From Aquibacillus kalidii (GTDB lineage Bacteria; Bacillota; Bacilli; Bacillales; Amphibacillaceae): a stretch of DNA of 64,000 bases. Where the stretch lies: assembly GCF_014280935.1 (NCBI RefSeq), contig NZ_JACLZI010000006.1, positions 1-64,000 of the forward strand. Direction: 5' to 3'. Position 1 is the first letter of the stretch. The number at the start of each line of letters is the position of its first letter. The position numbers and the translations under genes are program-made. Under the pieces are notes generated by a model that had not been told where the DNA came from, ran no database searches, and was given only the letters and a program-made list of their open reading frames with translations. Positions 20,389 through 30,271 of the stretch are shown here, piece after piece.

Positions 20389-20420
20389 GATAGAAGCAAG
20401 TTTTGGAAGGAGGGTCACTC

Positions 20421-21542
20421 ATGGCAAATAACAAGCCATCACGTTCAAAAGAAAATGAGACTGAGCTTACGCTAGAACAAGCCAAAGAACAATTGCTAGA
20501 GCTAGGTAAAAAGCGAGGTGTTCTGGCCTATGAGGAAGTCGCAGAACGTTTGTCCAATTTTGAATTGGAATCAGACCAAATGGACGAATATTATGAGTAC
20601 CTAGGTGAACAGGGAATTGAAGTTATTGGTGACTCAGAAGAGGATCCGAGTATGCAACAACTGTCGAAAGAAGAAGAATTTGATTTAAATGACCTAAGTG
20701 TACCGTTAGGAATTAAAATTAACGACCCAGTTAGGATGTACTTGAAAGAAATAGGTCGTGTTGATTTACTTTCTGCTACTCAAGAAATTGACTTGGCTAA
20801 GCGTATTGAAGAAGGTGAAGAAGAAGCTAAGCGTCGTTTAGCAGAGGCAAACCTTCGTCTAGTGGTAAGTATTGCCAAGCGTTACGTTGGTAGAGGAATG
20901 CTATTTTTAGACTTAATTCAAGAAGGTAACATGGGACTCATCAAAGCTGTTGAGAAGTTTGATTATCGTAAAGGGTACAAGTTTAGTACGTACGCTACTT
21001 GGTGGATTAGACAAGCAATTACTCGTGCCATTGCTGATCAGGCTAGAACAATTCGTATTCCGGTTCACATGGTTGAAACCATTAATAAGTTAATTCGAGT
21101 TCAGAGACAGTTATTGCAAGACTTAGGCCGTGAACCTACACCAGAAGAAATAGGTAAAGAAATGGAATTAACTCCTGATAAAGTACGTGAAATTCTAAAA
21201 ATTGCGCAAGAGCCAGTTTCTTTAGAAACGCCGATTGGTGAAGAGGATGATTCACATCTAGGTGATTTTATCGAGGATCAGGAAGCTACTTCCCCATCTG
21301 ATCACGCAGCGTACGAACTCTTAAAGGAACAACTAGAAGACGTTCTTGATACTTTAACTGATCGTGAAGAGAATGTACTTCGTTTACGTTTTGGACTAGA
21401 TGATGGCCGCACAAGAACCCTTGAAGAGGTAGGTAAAGTGTTTGGCGTAACAAGAGAACGTATTAGACAGATTGAAGCTAAGGCTCTAAGAAAATTACGT
21501 CATCCAAGCAGAAGCAAGCGATTAAAAGATTTCCTGGAATAA
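20421..21542 (+). CDS. sigA: RNA polymerase primary sigma factor SigA
   Basis: 373 residues. Region 1.1 is acidic. Region 1.2/2 contains [16 protein letters not shown] and [20 protein letters not shown] (-10 recognition); region 3 has [11 protein letters not shown]; region 4 has the -35 helix [20 protein letters not shown]. The start is ATG 20421 behind GGAAGGAGGG; an in-frame TTG at 20403 overlaps that site. It forms the dnaG-sigA macromolecular synthesis operon. Confidence 0.98.
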   Translation: MANNKPSRSKENETELTLEQAKEQLLELGKKRGVLAYEEVAERLSNFELESDQMDEYYEYLGEQGIEVIGDSEEDPSMQQLSKEEEFDLNDLSVPLGIKINDPVRMYLKEIGRVDLLSATQEIDLAKRIEEGEEEAKRRLAEANLRLVVSIAKRYVGRGMLFLDLIQEGNMGLIKAVEKFDYRKGYKFSTYATWWIRQAITRAIADQARTIRIPVHMVETINKLIRVQRQLLQDLGREPTPEEIGKEMELTPDKVREILKIAQEPVSLETPIGEEDDSHLGDFIEDQEATSPSDHAAYELLKEQLEDVLDTLTDREENVLRLRFGLDDGRTRTLEEVGKVFGVTRERIRQIEAKALRKLRHPSRSKRLKDFLE

Positions 21543-21562
21543 ATTATTTAAATAGCGAATTA

Positions 21563-21605
21563 GCTCAGTCATTGTTAACATAGCAATGGCTGTGCATTTT
21601 TTTGT
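21563..21605 (+). terminator. Terminator of dnaG-sigA
   Basis: CAGTCATTG pairs with CAATGGCTG (extended by GC...GC), then eight T. Confidence 0.8.
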
Positions 21606-21665
21606 CAGTAATAAGGTTAGTGACACATAAAGCCTTATTTTCTAACTTGATTTGGGGTGAAGCTT

Positions 21666-22202
21666 GTGTCTGATGATAGAACAAATATTATCATCAAAGA
21701 AATTCATTATTGGAAAGAACATCATCTTCTACCTAGTCACTACTGCGATTTTCTTCTTGCCCTATATACTCAAGGAGAAGAAAATGATTCAACCGATGTT
21801 GTAACAAATAAAGGATTTAACCCTATCCATGTTTTCTTTTATTTAACGAATAGTTTACTACTACCGTTATCATTACTTGTCATTTATTTTACTGAATCAA
21901 ACATGATAATGCAAATGCTCTTATTAATTATTTTTGTAGCCGCTTCCTTTTTATTTTACCGTTTCTTCAGTAATACCAAGGCTTTAAAAGAATCCTATTC
22001 ACTGATAATTTTTTTATTAATTATTTTTCTAGCTACTATTCAAACTACAAACCTTATATTTTCTAGTACTATATATTTAATGATCTTAACAACCATTCAT
22101 TGTGCTATTTGGTTTTACCTTGGATGGAAGAAGAGGCTAGTATTTCTCTCTATTGCAGCCGTTTTAGGGGTCATAACGTTGATCATTTTTAGTATCTTGT
22201 AA
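21666..22202 (+). CDS. Membrane protein of unknown function
   Basis: 178 residues from GTG 21666 (after GGGGTGA); GTG 21657 would lie inside the ribosome site. A cytoplasmic N-terminal part (about 1-50: IIIKEIHYWKEHHLLPSHYC) precedes five or so hydrophobic segments (about 55-175) with almost no loops. I do not recognise a named family. The N-terminal helix resembles the start of DUF2157-type membrane proteins, but only loosely. It lies between sigA and cccA and has no partner in the same transcript. Confidence 0.75.
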   Translation: MSDDRTNIIIKEIHYWKEHHLLPSHYCDFLLALYTQGEENDSTDVVTNKGFNPIHVFFYLTNSLLLPLSLLVIYFTESNMIMQMLLLIIFVAASFLFYRFFSNTKALKESYSLIIFLLIIFLATIQTTNLIFSSTIYLMILTTIHCAIWFYLGWKKRLVFLSIAAVLGVITLIIFSIL

Positions 22203-22287
22203 CTTTTTCGATACTTTTCCTTTTCTAAAGTAGTTTTTTCAAGTAAAATAAAGATGGTTTTGTTTATATTAATAAAAGTATGGTTCA

Positions 22288-22310
22288 GATACTAATAGTA
22301 TATTAGTATC
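22288..22310. repeat. 23-bp palindrome upstream of cccA
   Basis: GATACTAAT (22288-22296) and ATTAGTATC (22302-22310) form a perfect 9-bp inverted repeat around AGTAT, 50 bp before cccA. It may be an operator; no known box fits. Confidence 0.6.
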
Positions 22311-22360
22311 AAGTAGGACTACCTCGAGACAAGGGGTTTACATAAGGAGGACGTTATACC

Positions 22361-22723
22361 ATGAAAAGAAATCCGGTTATCCCTTTTGCTATTATTGCTG
22401 TTTTGGGAATTCTTGCAATGATCGTTCTTTCCATAGTCGGTCTTGACCAACAGGATAAAATTGCAAATGGGGATGAACATCAGGAAGATACTGTATCTAG
22501 TGACCCTGAAGAAATTGTACAAAGCTGTATTGGATGTCATGGAACTGACTTAGGTGGCGGTTCTGGTGGACAACCAAGCTTGCAAAAAGTTGGAAGCAAA
22601 TATTCAGAAGAAGAAATCCTTGATATTATTAACAACGGGATTGAAGGAACTGCGATGATGGGTGGAATTGTTCCCCCAGAGGAAGCAGAAGTTCTGGCAA
22701 AATGGTTAGCAGAGAAGAAATAA
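22361..22723 (+). CDS. cccA: Membrane-anchored cytochrome c-550
   Basis: 120 residues. An N-terminal membrane anchor (about 7-27) and an acidic linker precede one haem c domain. C56-I-G-C59-H60 binds haem and M99 or M100 (TAMMGG) is the likely sixth ligand. It carries electrons outside the membrane to a terminal oxidase. Location after sigA matches B. subtilis cccA. The ATG follows AAGGAGG. Confidence 0.95.
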   Translation: MKRNPVIPFAIIAVLGILAMIVLSIVGLDQQDKIANGDEHQEDTVSSDPEEIVQSCIGCHGTDLGGGSGGQPSLQKVGSKYSEEEILDIINNGIEGTAMMGGIVPPEEAEVLAKWLAEKK

Positions 22724-22732
22724 AGGGGTAAA

Positions 22733-22771
22733 TAAAAGCTTTCTGGTGTTTCAGAAAGCTTTTATTTTTTT
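22733..22771 (+). terminator. Terminator of cccA
   Basis: Perfect 13-bp stem TAAAAGCTTTCTG / CAGAAAGCTTTTA with a 6-nt loop, then a T run. Confidence 0.9.
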
Positions 22772-22831
22772 TGGTATAATAGCTGTAAATATAACTACTA
22801 CTAATTATCATAAAGGAGGCAGACGAATTTA

Positions 22832-23560
22832 ATGAATGAGAAGACTCTTTCACAACGCTTACAGCTAGTTGCCTCATTTTTACCAGAGGCTGCATGTTTT
22901 GCAGATATTGGTTCTGACCATGCTTATTTACCATGTTTTGTATGTTTAAATGACTCTCAAGCTATTGCGGTTGCTGGTGAGGTGAATGAGGGTCCCTTTC
23001 AAAGTGCTAAACGTACTGTAGAGGAATTAGGACTAGCTGATAAAATAGAAGTTAGAAAAGGAGATGGTTTATCTGTCCTCAGAGAAGATGAAGTGACAGA
23101 GGTGACCATAGCTGGTATGGGTGGAGGCTTAATTTCACACATATTAGAACAAGGGAAAGATAAATTAACAAGTGTGAACCGCATTATAGCTCAGCCTAAT
23201 GTTGATGCTAATGTCGTAAGGAAATGGTTCTATGAAAACAACTATGAACTTACAAGTGAACGAATAATTGAAGAAGATGGACATATTTATGAAATATTAG
23301 TCGGAGACAAAGGACAAAATCATTCTATATATTCAGAGTTTTACTTAGAAAGCCAATTTCTGTTTGGGCCATTCTTACTCCTAGAAAAGCCGCAACCTTT
23401 TAAAAGGAAATGGGAAAGTGAAAAGGAAAAGAAAGAGTATGCTTTAGAACAAATGAAAAAGGCTAAGTTTCCAGACTGGAGAAAAATTAGTCATTTTGAG
23501 CATGAAATTAAAGTGATTCAGGAGGTACTAAGTAATGAGCAAGGATATTCTAGCCAGTGA
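22832..23560 (+). CDS. trmK: tRNA (adenine(22)-N1)-methyltransferase
   Basis: TrmK (YqfN), 242 residues. SAM-binding motif I is ADIGSDHAYLPC; VRKGDGL and TIAGMGGGLI follow. It methylates N1 of A22 in tRNA; the C-terminal part is a coiled coil. Its last 26 nt overlap yqfO, so they form one unit. An AAAGGAGG site precedes the ATG by about 12 nt. Confidence 0.95.
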   Translation: MNEKTLSQRLQLVASFLPEAACFADIGSDHAYLPCFVCLNDSQAIAVAGEVNEGPFQSAKRTVEELGLADKIEVRKGDGLSVLREDEVTEVTIAGMGGGLISHILEQGKDKLTSVNRIIAQPNVDANVVRKWFYENNYELTSERIIEEDGHIYEILVGDKGQNHSIYSEFYLESQFLFGPFLLLEKPQPFKRKWESEKEKKEYALEQMKKAKFPDWRKISHFEHEIKVIQEVLSNEQGYSSQ

Positions 23561-24650
23561 ACTAATAAATTACTTCGAGCAATGGGCACCGAAGAATTTA
23601 GCTTATGACTGGGATAACGTTGGTCTTCAAGTGGGGACCTTAAATAAACCTGTAAATAAAGTGATGGTAACACTCGATGTCATGGAGTCAGTTGTAGATG
23701 AAGCAATTGAAAAGGATGTAGATTTAATTATTGCTCACCATCCAGTTTTATTTAAGTCTCTTAAACAGATTAATATTGACGATCCTAAAGGTAAAATATT
23801 ATTAAAACTATTGAAACACGATATAACGGTTTATGCCGCTCATACCAATTTAGATATAGTTGATGGTGGTGTTAGTGACATGCTTGCCAAACGGTTAGGC
23901 GTTCACAATACTGAAGTGCTAGTGTCATCAGAAACAGAGCAATTGTTTAAGTTAGTGGTTTATGTTCCAGAAACACATGCTGAACAATTAAAACAAGCAA
24001 TTGGAAACGCTGGTACTGGACATATTGGTAATTACAGTCATTGTAGTTTTCAGACTCAAGGAATTGGCAGTTTTAAGCCGTTAGAGGGTGCTGATCCTTT
24101 TATAGGAAATAAAGGAAAATTAGAGATAGTAAAGGAAGCGAAAGTAGAAACTTTAATTACGAAAAAACAAGTTAATTCGATATTATCGATCATCCGTGAG
24201 GTCCATCCCTACGAAGAAGTTGCTTATGATCTGCTCCGTTTGGAAAATAAAGGGAATAACATCGGCGTAGGGAGAGTAGGGGTGCTTAAGAATAAAGTGA
24301 AACTAAAAGCGTTCTGTGATCATGTTAAGGAAAAATTAGATGTTCCAACCTTACGTGTTACTGGGGATCTGAATCAAGAAATTCAGAGGGTTGCTATATT
24401 GGGTGGAAGCGGTGAAGATTATATCCAAGCAGCTATTAAAGCACGTGCTGATGTGTATCTAACTGGTGATTTGACATTCCATGACGCTCAGGATGCTTGG
24501 CAAATGGGTTTAAATCTTATAGATCCAGGTCATCATGTTGAAAAGGTTATGAAACAGGGAGTAAAAGACTACCTGGATCCATTCGTCAAGGATACAAATG
24601 TAGAAGTACTCATCTCTTCTTCTAACACAGAACCATTTCAATTTTTATAA
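23535..24650 (+). CDS. yqfO: Nif3-like dinuclear metal protein YqfO
   Basis: 371-residue DUF34/NIF3 protein with an inserted PII-like domain in the middle (about 130-230: LVVYVPETHAEQLKQAIG). Metal ligands are visible in AHHPVLF, YAAHTNLD and VYLTGDLTFHDAQD ... DPGHHVEKV. Proposed roles include GTP cyclohydrolase-like hydrolysis or metal handling; not settled. Coupled to trmK by overlap. Confidence 0.94.
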   Translation: MSKDILASELINYFEQWAPKNLAYDWDNVGLQVGTLNKPVNKVMVTLDVMESVVDEAIEKDVDLIIAHHPVLFKSLKQINIDDPKGKILLKLLKHDITVYAAHTNLDIVDGGVSDMLAKRLGVHNTEVLVSSETEQLFKLVVYVPETHAEQLKQAIGNAGTGHIGNYSHCSFQTQGIGSFKPLEGADPFIGNKGKLEIVKEAKVETLITKKQVNSILSIIREVHPYEEVAYDLLRLENKGNNIGVGRVGVLKNKVKLKAFCDHVKEKLDVPTLRVTGDLNQEIQRVAILGGSGEDYIQAAIKARADVYLTGDLTFHDAQDAWQMGLNLIDPGHHVEKVMKQGVKDYLDPFVKDTNVEVLISSSNTEPFQFL

Positions 24651-24943
24651 GAGAGTATCAGGCTTAATGCAAATTTTCCATAGACTCACCAGTAAGAAAT
24701 TGGATAGGCAATATTACGAAGCAAATTTTTATGTTTTTTCTAATTTCACGACGTTAGCTGCCCTTTAACAAAGCGAATTCTTATTGTTTTTCTAATTTCG
24801 CATAGAGAATTCTTGATATTTATCTAATTATCGAAGTTAGAATTCCTTTCGATTCACAATCCACAGCGTCGCATTTGCACTCAGTTAATTAAAGAATATA
24901 GTTACTGGAGAGTTTATCTCTATTACGTATTTAGAATGGAAAT
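24651..24943. other. Gene-free region with degenerate repeats
   Basis: No reading frame worth calling on either strand. GAATTC-centred units at 24775, 24807 and 24840 share TTTTTCTAATTTCG-like sequence at 32-33 bp spacing. The right end (24898-24945) resembles 110-205. Confidence 0.5.
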
Positions 24944-24980
24944 AAACAAGGATGAGGAGTTTCTCCTCATCCTTGTTATT
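24944..24980 (-). terminator. Terminator of ispH
   Basis: Long stem AACAAGGATGAGGAG / CTCCTCATCCTTGTT overlapping the ispH stop codon, with T-rich sequence on both sides. Confidence 0.85.
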
Positions 24981-25920
24981 TTTTGACTTTAACTTTTGGT
25001 AAAATTTTATTTTGTGCCACTTTAGATTCCTTGTTCCACGTTTCTTCATTATTCAAATCATAGTTCTCTATGAATTTGATTACTTCTTTAGTAATGGGAG
25101 TTGGGGTAGATGCCCCAGCTGTAATTGCCACTTTATTAACCCCTTGCAACCATTCTAAATCAATTTCAGACACATCAGCAATCCTGTATGCAACAGTTCC
25201 TGCAACTTCCATTGACACTTGTGCTAATCTGTTAGAATTGTTACTTCTAGGATCTCCTACTACTAAGGTAAGGTCAGCCTCTTTAGCTTGTTCTGCAACA
25301 GCTTCCTGCCTAACTTGGGTAGCCATACAAATCTCTTGTATCATTTCTGTTTGTGGATACATTTCCTTGACTTTTTGCATGACGTCATAAACATCCCATT
25401 GACTCATTGTAGTCTGGTTTGTTACTAGTATTTTGTCGCTTTCGATATTCAACTTTTTAACATCTTCCTCCGTTTGAACGAGGTGAACATGACCAGGTGC
25501 TACACCAACAGCGCCTTCAGGTTCAGGATGACCTTTTTTCCCTATATACACAATTTCATAGTTTTCCTTTACTTTAGCACGAATTAAGTCATGGGTCCGT
25601 GTTACGTCCGGACATGTTGCATCGAGTACAGTCAATCCCTTTTCCCTTGCTCTATCTTTCACTTCTGGTGATACACCGTGAGCTGTGAAAATAACTGTAC
25701 CTTCTTGAATTTCCTCTAGTAATTCAGCTCTATCCTTACCATCAAGTGTAACGACACCTTCATTTTCAAATGCTTCTGTTACATGGGAGTTGTGTACAAT
25801 CATCCCGAGTATATATATTGGACGGGGTAGATTTGGATCTTTTACTGCATTCTGTGCAATAACCATCGCATCTACTACTCCATAACAATAACCTCTTGGA
25901 GCAATTTTAATTACTTCCAT
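24976..25920 (-). CDS. ispH: 4-hydroxy-3-methylbut-2-enyl diphosphate reductase
   Basis: IspH (LytB), 314 residues: last step of the non-mevalonate isoprenoid pathway, making IPP and DMAPP. Cysteine ligands of the iron-sulfur cluster lie in [24 protein letters not shown] and [11 protein letters not shown]. Substrate motifs IVHNSHV and FTAHGVSP are present. It works with ispG at 30270-31370. Monocistronic with its own terminator. Confidence 0.97.
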   Translation of the reverse strand: MEVIKIAPRGYCYGVVDAMVIAQNAVKDPNLPRPIYILGMIVHNSHVTEAFENEGVVTLDGKDRAELLEEIQEGTVIFTAHGVSPEVKDRAREKGLTVLDATCPDVTRTHDLIRAKVKENYEIVYIGKKGHPEPEGAVGVAPGHVHLVQTEEDVKKLNIESDKILVTNQTTMSQWDVYDVMQKVKEMYPQTEMIQEICMATQVRQEAVAEQAKEADLTLVVGDPRSNNSNRLAQVSMEVAGTVAYRIADVSEIDLEWLQGVNKVAITAGASTPTPITKEVIKFIENYDLNNEETWNKESKVAQNKILPKVKVKK

Positions 25921-26167
25921 TTCGAATCCCCCTCTAAAAATTCTATGTCTTTATAATAATAAAATTAAATCCTATTCCTTACGCAAATGTTAGGTCGCAT
26001 AGATTAAGATTTTTTGCGCATTACTTTCATTATATAGGTAAAACTATAAGTTGACAAAGGAATTATACGAGCTATTACTAATTAATTATATGAATCAGTG
26101 TGCAATTTATGGCAGTCTACCCTATAATAGGTAAGAAAGAATTATGCACGTAGAAGGAGTAATACAC

Positions 26168-27484
26168 ATGGAAAACCATTTATTTAAACAATTCGCTCTT
26201 AAACCTATCATAAATGAGGTAATTGATAAATTAGAGTTTTATGAGCCAACACCTATTCAGCATCAGGTAATCCCTGCAGTGCTAAGAGGTGAAAGCATTA
26301 TTGGACAATCTGAAACAGGTTCTGGGAAAACCCACTCTTTTCTATTGCCCTTGATGAGCAAAATGAATACGGATGAAGCAAAGGTACAATTTGTTGTAAC
26401 ATCTCCAACAAGAGAATTGGCTTCTCAAATTTATGATGAGATAAAGAAGATAATTAAATTTGCCAATAAAGAAGAGGAATGGACATCTAAATTACTAATT
26501 GGTGGAACAGATAAAAAACGTAGTATTGAAAAGTTGAGGGAGCAACCACATATTGTGGTGGGAACACCAGGTAGAATTTATGACCTTGTAGAAGAAGGAG
26601 CGCTTGACATATATTCTGCAAACTCATTTGTTGTTGATGAAGCAGACTTAATGTTGGATCTTGGTTTGATTAAAGAAGTAGACCAAATATTAGTTCGTGC
26701 AAATCCCTCGATCCATTTAATGGTATTCTCTGCTACTATACCGGAAAGACTCCAACCCTTTTTAAAGAAGTATTTGGAAAATCCATCCTATTTCAAAATA
26801 CATGACAAATTAGCACCTGAAAAAATGGAACACCGTTTAGTGCCTTTACGTCACCGTGATACCGCTGAAATGATTCATCGCATCTCAAAGACTATTCAGC
26901 CTTATTTGGCGATTATTTTTACGAATGGAAAGGAATTAGCTAATCAGCTAGCTAGAGACTTAAATGAAAAAGGTTTGGAAGTAGGTCTAATTCACGGTGG
27001 GCTGAATCCAAGAGAAAGAAAAAGAGTGTTAAAGGATATCCAGAATTTGCGTTATCAATATATCGTAGCTACTGATCTTGCTGCTCGTGGAATTGATATA
27101 AAAGGTGTAAGTCATGTTATTAATGCTCAAATGCCGAAAGAAGAAGATTTTTATGTTCACAGAGTAGGTCGTACAGCTCGGGCGGGTATGGAAGGTATTG
27201 CAATTAATATTTATAGTGATGATGACCTACCTCTTGTTGAGAAATTAGAGCAAAAGGGATTGGTGTTCCAAAGTTACGATGTAGTTAATGGAGAGTGGAA
27301 AGAAACAAAGGCTTGGAATGAAAGAAATAAAAGAAAGAAAACGGAATCGAATATTGAAAAAGAAGCATGGAAACGAGTTCGTAAGCCTAAAAAAGTAAAG
27401 CCTGGTTATAAACGAAAAATGAAGTACCAGAAAGATCAAGCAAAACGTAAGTTAAAACGAAATAACAATCCGAATAATCGCTGA
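26168..27484 (+). CDS. cshB: DEAD-box RNA helicase CshB
   Basis: 438 residues. Q motif EPTPIQHQVIP, motif I SETGSGKT, motif Ia SPTRELA, motif II VVDEAD, motif III SATIPE, motif V ATDLAARGIDI, motif VI HRVGRTARAG, then a very basic C-terminal tail (about 385-438). Cold-shock type RNA helicase in ribosome assembly and mRNA turnover. ATG 26168 lies 8 nt after AAGGAG; the upstream in-frame ATG at 26144 lacks a site. B. subtilis yqfR. Confidence 0.95.
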   Translation: MENHLFKQFALKPIINEVIDKLEFYEPTPIQHQVIPAVLRGESIIGQSETGSGKTHSFLLPLMSKMNTDEAKVQFVVTSPTRELASQIYDEIKKIIKFANKEEEWTSKLLIGGTDKKRSIEKLREQPHIVVGTPGRIYDLVEEGALDIYSANSFVVDEADLMLDLGLIKEVDQILVRANPSIHLMVFSATIPERLQPFLKKYLENPSYFKIHDKLAPEKMEHRLVPLRHRDTAEMIHRISKTIQPYLAIIFTNGKELANQLARDLNEKGLEVGLIHGGLNPRERKRVLKDIQNLRYQYIVATDLAARGIDIKGVSHVINAQMPKEEDFYVHRVGRTARAGMEGIAINIYSDDDLPLVEKLEQKGLVFQSYDVVNGEWKETKAWNERNKRKKTESNIEKEAWKRVRKPKKVKPGYKRKMKYQKDQAKRKLKRNNNPNNR

Positions 27485-27531
27485 TAATATGATAAAATAG
27501 ATAGGAAAAAGTGTGAGAGGGGTAAACCGAC

Positions 27532-28422
27532 GTGAAAATAGGTTCACATGTGTCAATGAGTGGAAAGAAAATGTTATTAGGATCTAGTGAGGAGGCAGCA
27601 TCTTATGGATCCAATGTATTTATGATATATACAGGAGCGCCACAAAATACGAGAAGAAAACCAATTGAAGAATTAAATATAGAAGCTGGTTTACAACATA
27701 TGAAAGAAAATAATATAGAGGAAATTGTAGTACATGCCCCTTATATTATAAATATTGGTAATTCTACTAAACCTGCTACATTTGAACTAGGGGTTAACTT
27801 TCTAAGAAGTGAAATAGAAAGAACGGCTGCAATAGGTGCAAAACAAATCGTTTTACACCCAGGTGCTCATGTCGGGGAAGGTGCTGAAAAAGGCATAGCA
27901 AAGATTATCGAAGGATTGAATGAAGTGCTTTATGCTGAACAAGAAGTACAAATAGCGTTAGAGACTATGGCTGGTAAAGGATCTGAAGTTGGTCGTTCTT
28001 TTGATGAATTAGCAAGGATTATAGATGGTGTAAAATATAATGATAAACTGTCCATTTGTATGGATACGTGCCATATCCATGACGCAGGTTATGACGTAGT
28101 CAATGATTTTGACGGTGTCTTGGACGAGTTTGATCGTATCATTGGAATTGACCGGATAAAAGTTATTCATGTAAATGACAGTAAAAATGTAACTGGTGCC
28201 CAAAAAGATAGACATGAAAATATAGGGTTTGGTCATATTGGATATGATGCACTAAGATACGTTGTCCACCATCCTCAGCTAGTTGATTTACCAAAAATTT
28301 TAGAAACACCGTTTGTCGGAGAGGATAAAAAGAACAAAAAACCTCCGTACAAGTTTGAGATAGAAATGTTAAAAGATAAATCTTTTGTGACTGACTTGAA
28401 GGATAAAATAATGAATCAATAA
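27532..28422 (+). CDS. nfo: Endonuclease IV
   Basis: 296-residue AP endonuclease of the TIM-barrel type: nicks 5' of abasic sites in base-excision repair. Zinc ligand segments are [44 protein letters not shown] and [12 protein letters not shown]. The GTG start lies behind GAGAGGGG. B. subtilis YqfS is expressed during spore development. Confidence 0.96.
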   Translation: MKIGSHVSMSGKKMLLGSSEEAASYGSNVFMIYTGAPQNTRRKPIEELNIEAGLQHMKENNIEEIVVHAPYIINIGNSTKPATFELGVNFLRSEIERTAAIGAKQIVLHPGAHVGEGAEKGIAKIIEGLNEVLYAEQEVQIALETMAGKGSEVGRSFDELARIIDGVKYNDKLSICMDTCHIHDAGYDVVNDFDGVLDEFDRIIGIDRIKVIHVNDSKNVTGAQKDRHENIGFGHIGYDALRYVVHHPQLVDLPKILETPFVGEDKKNKKPPYKFEIEMLKDKSFVTDLKDKIMNQ

Positions 28423-28458
28423 AAAAACTCACAAGCTTTCTGCTTGTGAGTTTTTTTA
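28423..28458 (+). terminator. Terminator of cshB-nfo
   Basis: Stem AAAACTCACAAGC / GCTTGTGAGTTTT, loop of about 6 nt, T run. Confidence 0.9.
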
Positions 28459-28546
28459 TGCCTGGAATTTGGATTAAGAAAGCTTCCTTTGTCTAGTTAT
28501 AGTTTAGTTATTTTGTCGACTATAAGTGTTTTTGTACTTACTCAGA

Positions 28547-28831
28547 CTACTTAAACCAGGATTCAACACCGTGCTCTTTGATTAGCTTATTAAATAACTT
28601 TTGAGCTTGTTGAGCAGTTTTTAAGTCGGTTAATTGTGCTAGTTTTTTAAACAGCTTCATCCTGTCTTGTTCACTTAGAGGATCTAAATTTGTATTACTT
28701 AAGTATGAAGAGATTTGATTTGCTTGCTTTTCCGAGATAGGGATCTGATATTGCTTACTATACTCAAGCAATTCTTTTGGATTTACATTTTTTAACTTCT
28801 TGTTGATCATTCCCTTTATAAAACTATTCAT
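28547..28831 (-). CDS. yqfT: YqfT family protein (DUF2624)
   Basis: 94 residues, all helical, beginning MNSFIKGMINKKLKNVNPKE and ending HGVESWFK. I recognise the layout as YqfT/DUF2624, and the place next to nfo agrees. Cytosolic, no membrane segment, function unknown. It stands alone on the reverse strand. Confidence 0.75.
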   Translation of the reverse strand: MNSFIKGMINKKLKNVNPKELLEYSKQYQIPISEKQANQISSYLSNTNLDPLSEQDRMKLFKKLAQLTDLKTAQQAQKLFNKLIKEHGVESWFK

Positions 28832-29005
28832 AGTGTTAGTCTCCCTTAGAACGTATTAGACATTGTATCGTATGTATGATGAAAAGATTCTGTGATTGTT
28901 GAAGTCGATTATTTGCATGTTAGATATAAAATGTTTAATATGTTGTGCTGAGGTAAAAGTAAAATAAGAGAACAGTTAAAGCACGGACTAGAAGGAGTGT
29001 TATGT

Positions 29006-29701
29006 TTGAAAAAATTAAATATAGCCGTGGTAACGCTAGTAGTCATAGTAAATTATATAGGATATGTTTGGATAGATAAATATCAAAGCAAGGTTGAGTC
29101 TTTGGAGGCTGAAAATCAAGAGTTATTGAATGAAAATCAGCGGCTAGAAGCTGCAGAAAGTTATTCTGAATTACCGACGCCGAAAGAAACGAAGGGGTAT
29201 AAAAATTGGTCCAAATACGTAAACATATCTGCTGAGATGGAAAAAGACAGTGATGGAAACTTTAAACAAAGTTGGGGCATCTTCCTTGTTAAGGAAGCAG
29301 CAAAATATCAAATTGATCCTTTTATTGCCTATGAATTATTAAAAGTAGAAACAGGGGCGACTTTTGATCCTGATTTAATTGGTCCTAAAACTAAATATGG
29401 ACAGGCGTACGGTATGGCTCAGTTTATGAGAAATACCGCTCCATGGATTGCCGATATGGCAAACATGCCATACAAAGATGAATTGTTATTTGATCCGTAT
29501 TATTCGATGAAATTATCCTTAGTTTATCTAGATTTTCTAAAGGAGAGATATGGAAATTGGAATGAAGCTCTAACTGCGTATCATCGTGGAATGGGTGGTA
29601 TGAAGCAATATAAAGAAAAAAATGGTCATGCAAAAAGTAAATACGCTACTCGGATACAGAGAAATGCAGAAAAATATCAATCCGTGGCCACTATTAATTA
29701 A
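29006..29701 (+). CDS. Lytic transglycosylase, SLT domain
   Basis: 231 residues from TTG 29006, 8 nt after GAAGGAG. An N-terminal signal anchor (about 4-22) and a coiled coil (VESLEAENQELLNENQRLE) precede a soluble-lytic-transglycosylase domain (about 90-225). E in YELLKVETG is the probable catalytic acid; GQAYGMAQFM and ALTAYHRGMGGM are typical SLT motifs. It should cut glycan strands outside the membrane. This gene replaces the yqfU-zur stretch of B. subtilis. Confidence 0.88.
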   Translation: MKKLNIAVVTLVVIVNYIGYVWIDKYQSKVESLEAENQELLNENQRLEAAESYSELPTPKETKGYKNWSKYVNISAEMEKDSDGNFKQSWGIFLVKEAAKYQIDPFIAYELLKVETGATFDPDLIGPKTKYGQAYGMAQFMRNTAPWIADMANMPYKDELLFDPYYSMKLSLVYLDFLKERYGNWNEALTAYHRGMGGMKQYKEKNGHAKSKYATRIQRNAEKYQSVATIN

Positions 29702-29790
29702 TATTTCCAAGAGTAGAAAAATGTGCCGTGTAAGTATTTCTTGATAGTCCATATACTATAAAAGCACCTCGACAAAGGAGGGTTTCAACG

Positions 29791-30237
29791 ATGGACAAAT
29801 CGTATCGTAATACAAGAGACGAAGAAGTCGAAAAGGCCCCAAAAATTGGGGGAGAAGAGCCTGATATCGTAAACTATACACAGCAAGGAAGAAATATTCC
29901 CCCTGTTGTAGAAGACGAAGAGCTTTATTCCCTTGATGAAGCATATAAGAGGGAAGCAGAGTTTGCCCAAGAACTTACTGCTGACGAATTCAACAGACCA
30001 ATGACCACAGGCGAACCAAGAACAGAAATGAAATCGGAAGTAAAAACCGGTTTTGGGTGGTTAGCCGTGATTTTATCTTTATTATCGTTTTTTGTTTGGC
30101 CCGTAATAATGGGGGCTGCAGGGATAATATTTGGTTTTGTTGCAAAACGTCGAGGTGCGGATACACTTGGTAACACAGCGATTATTGCTGGTGCCATTTC
30201 AATCATTATCACTATGTTCATAGCACCATTTGTCTAG
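29791..30237 (+). CDS. yqfX: YqfX-like membrane protein
   Basis: 148 residues. An acidic N-terminal cytoplasmic half (1-85) is followed by two close hydrophobic segments (about 88-115 and 125-147) separated by VAKRRGADTLG, the layout of DUF4190-type proteins. Position beside ispG matches yqfX of B. subtilis. No function known. The ribosome site is AAAGGAGGG. Confidence 0.75.
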   Translation: MDKSYRNTRDEEVEKAPKIGGEEPDIVNYTQQGRNIPPVVEDEELYSLDEAYKREAEFAQELTADEFNRPMTTGEPRTEMKSEVKTGFGWLAVILSLLSFFVWPVIMGAAGIIFGFVAKRRGADTLGNTAIIAGAISIIITMFIAPFV

Positions 30238-30240
30238 ATA

Positions 30241-30271
30241 GAAAAAGCTGGCTCTTTAGCCAGCTTTTTTT
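30241..30271. terminator. Bidirectional terminator yqfX / ispG
   Basis: Stem AAAAAGCTGGCT / AGCCAGCTTTTTT; a T run on each strand. Confidence 0.9.
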
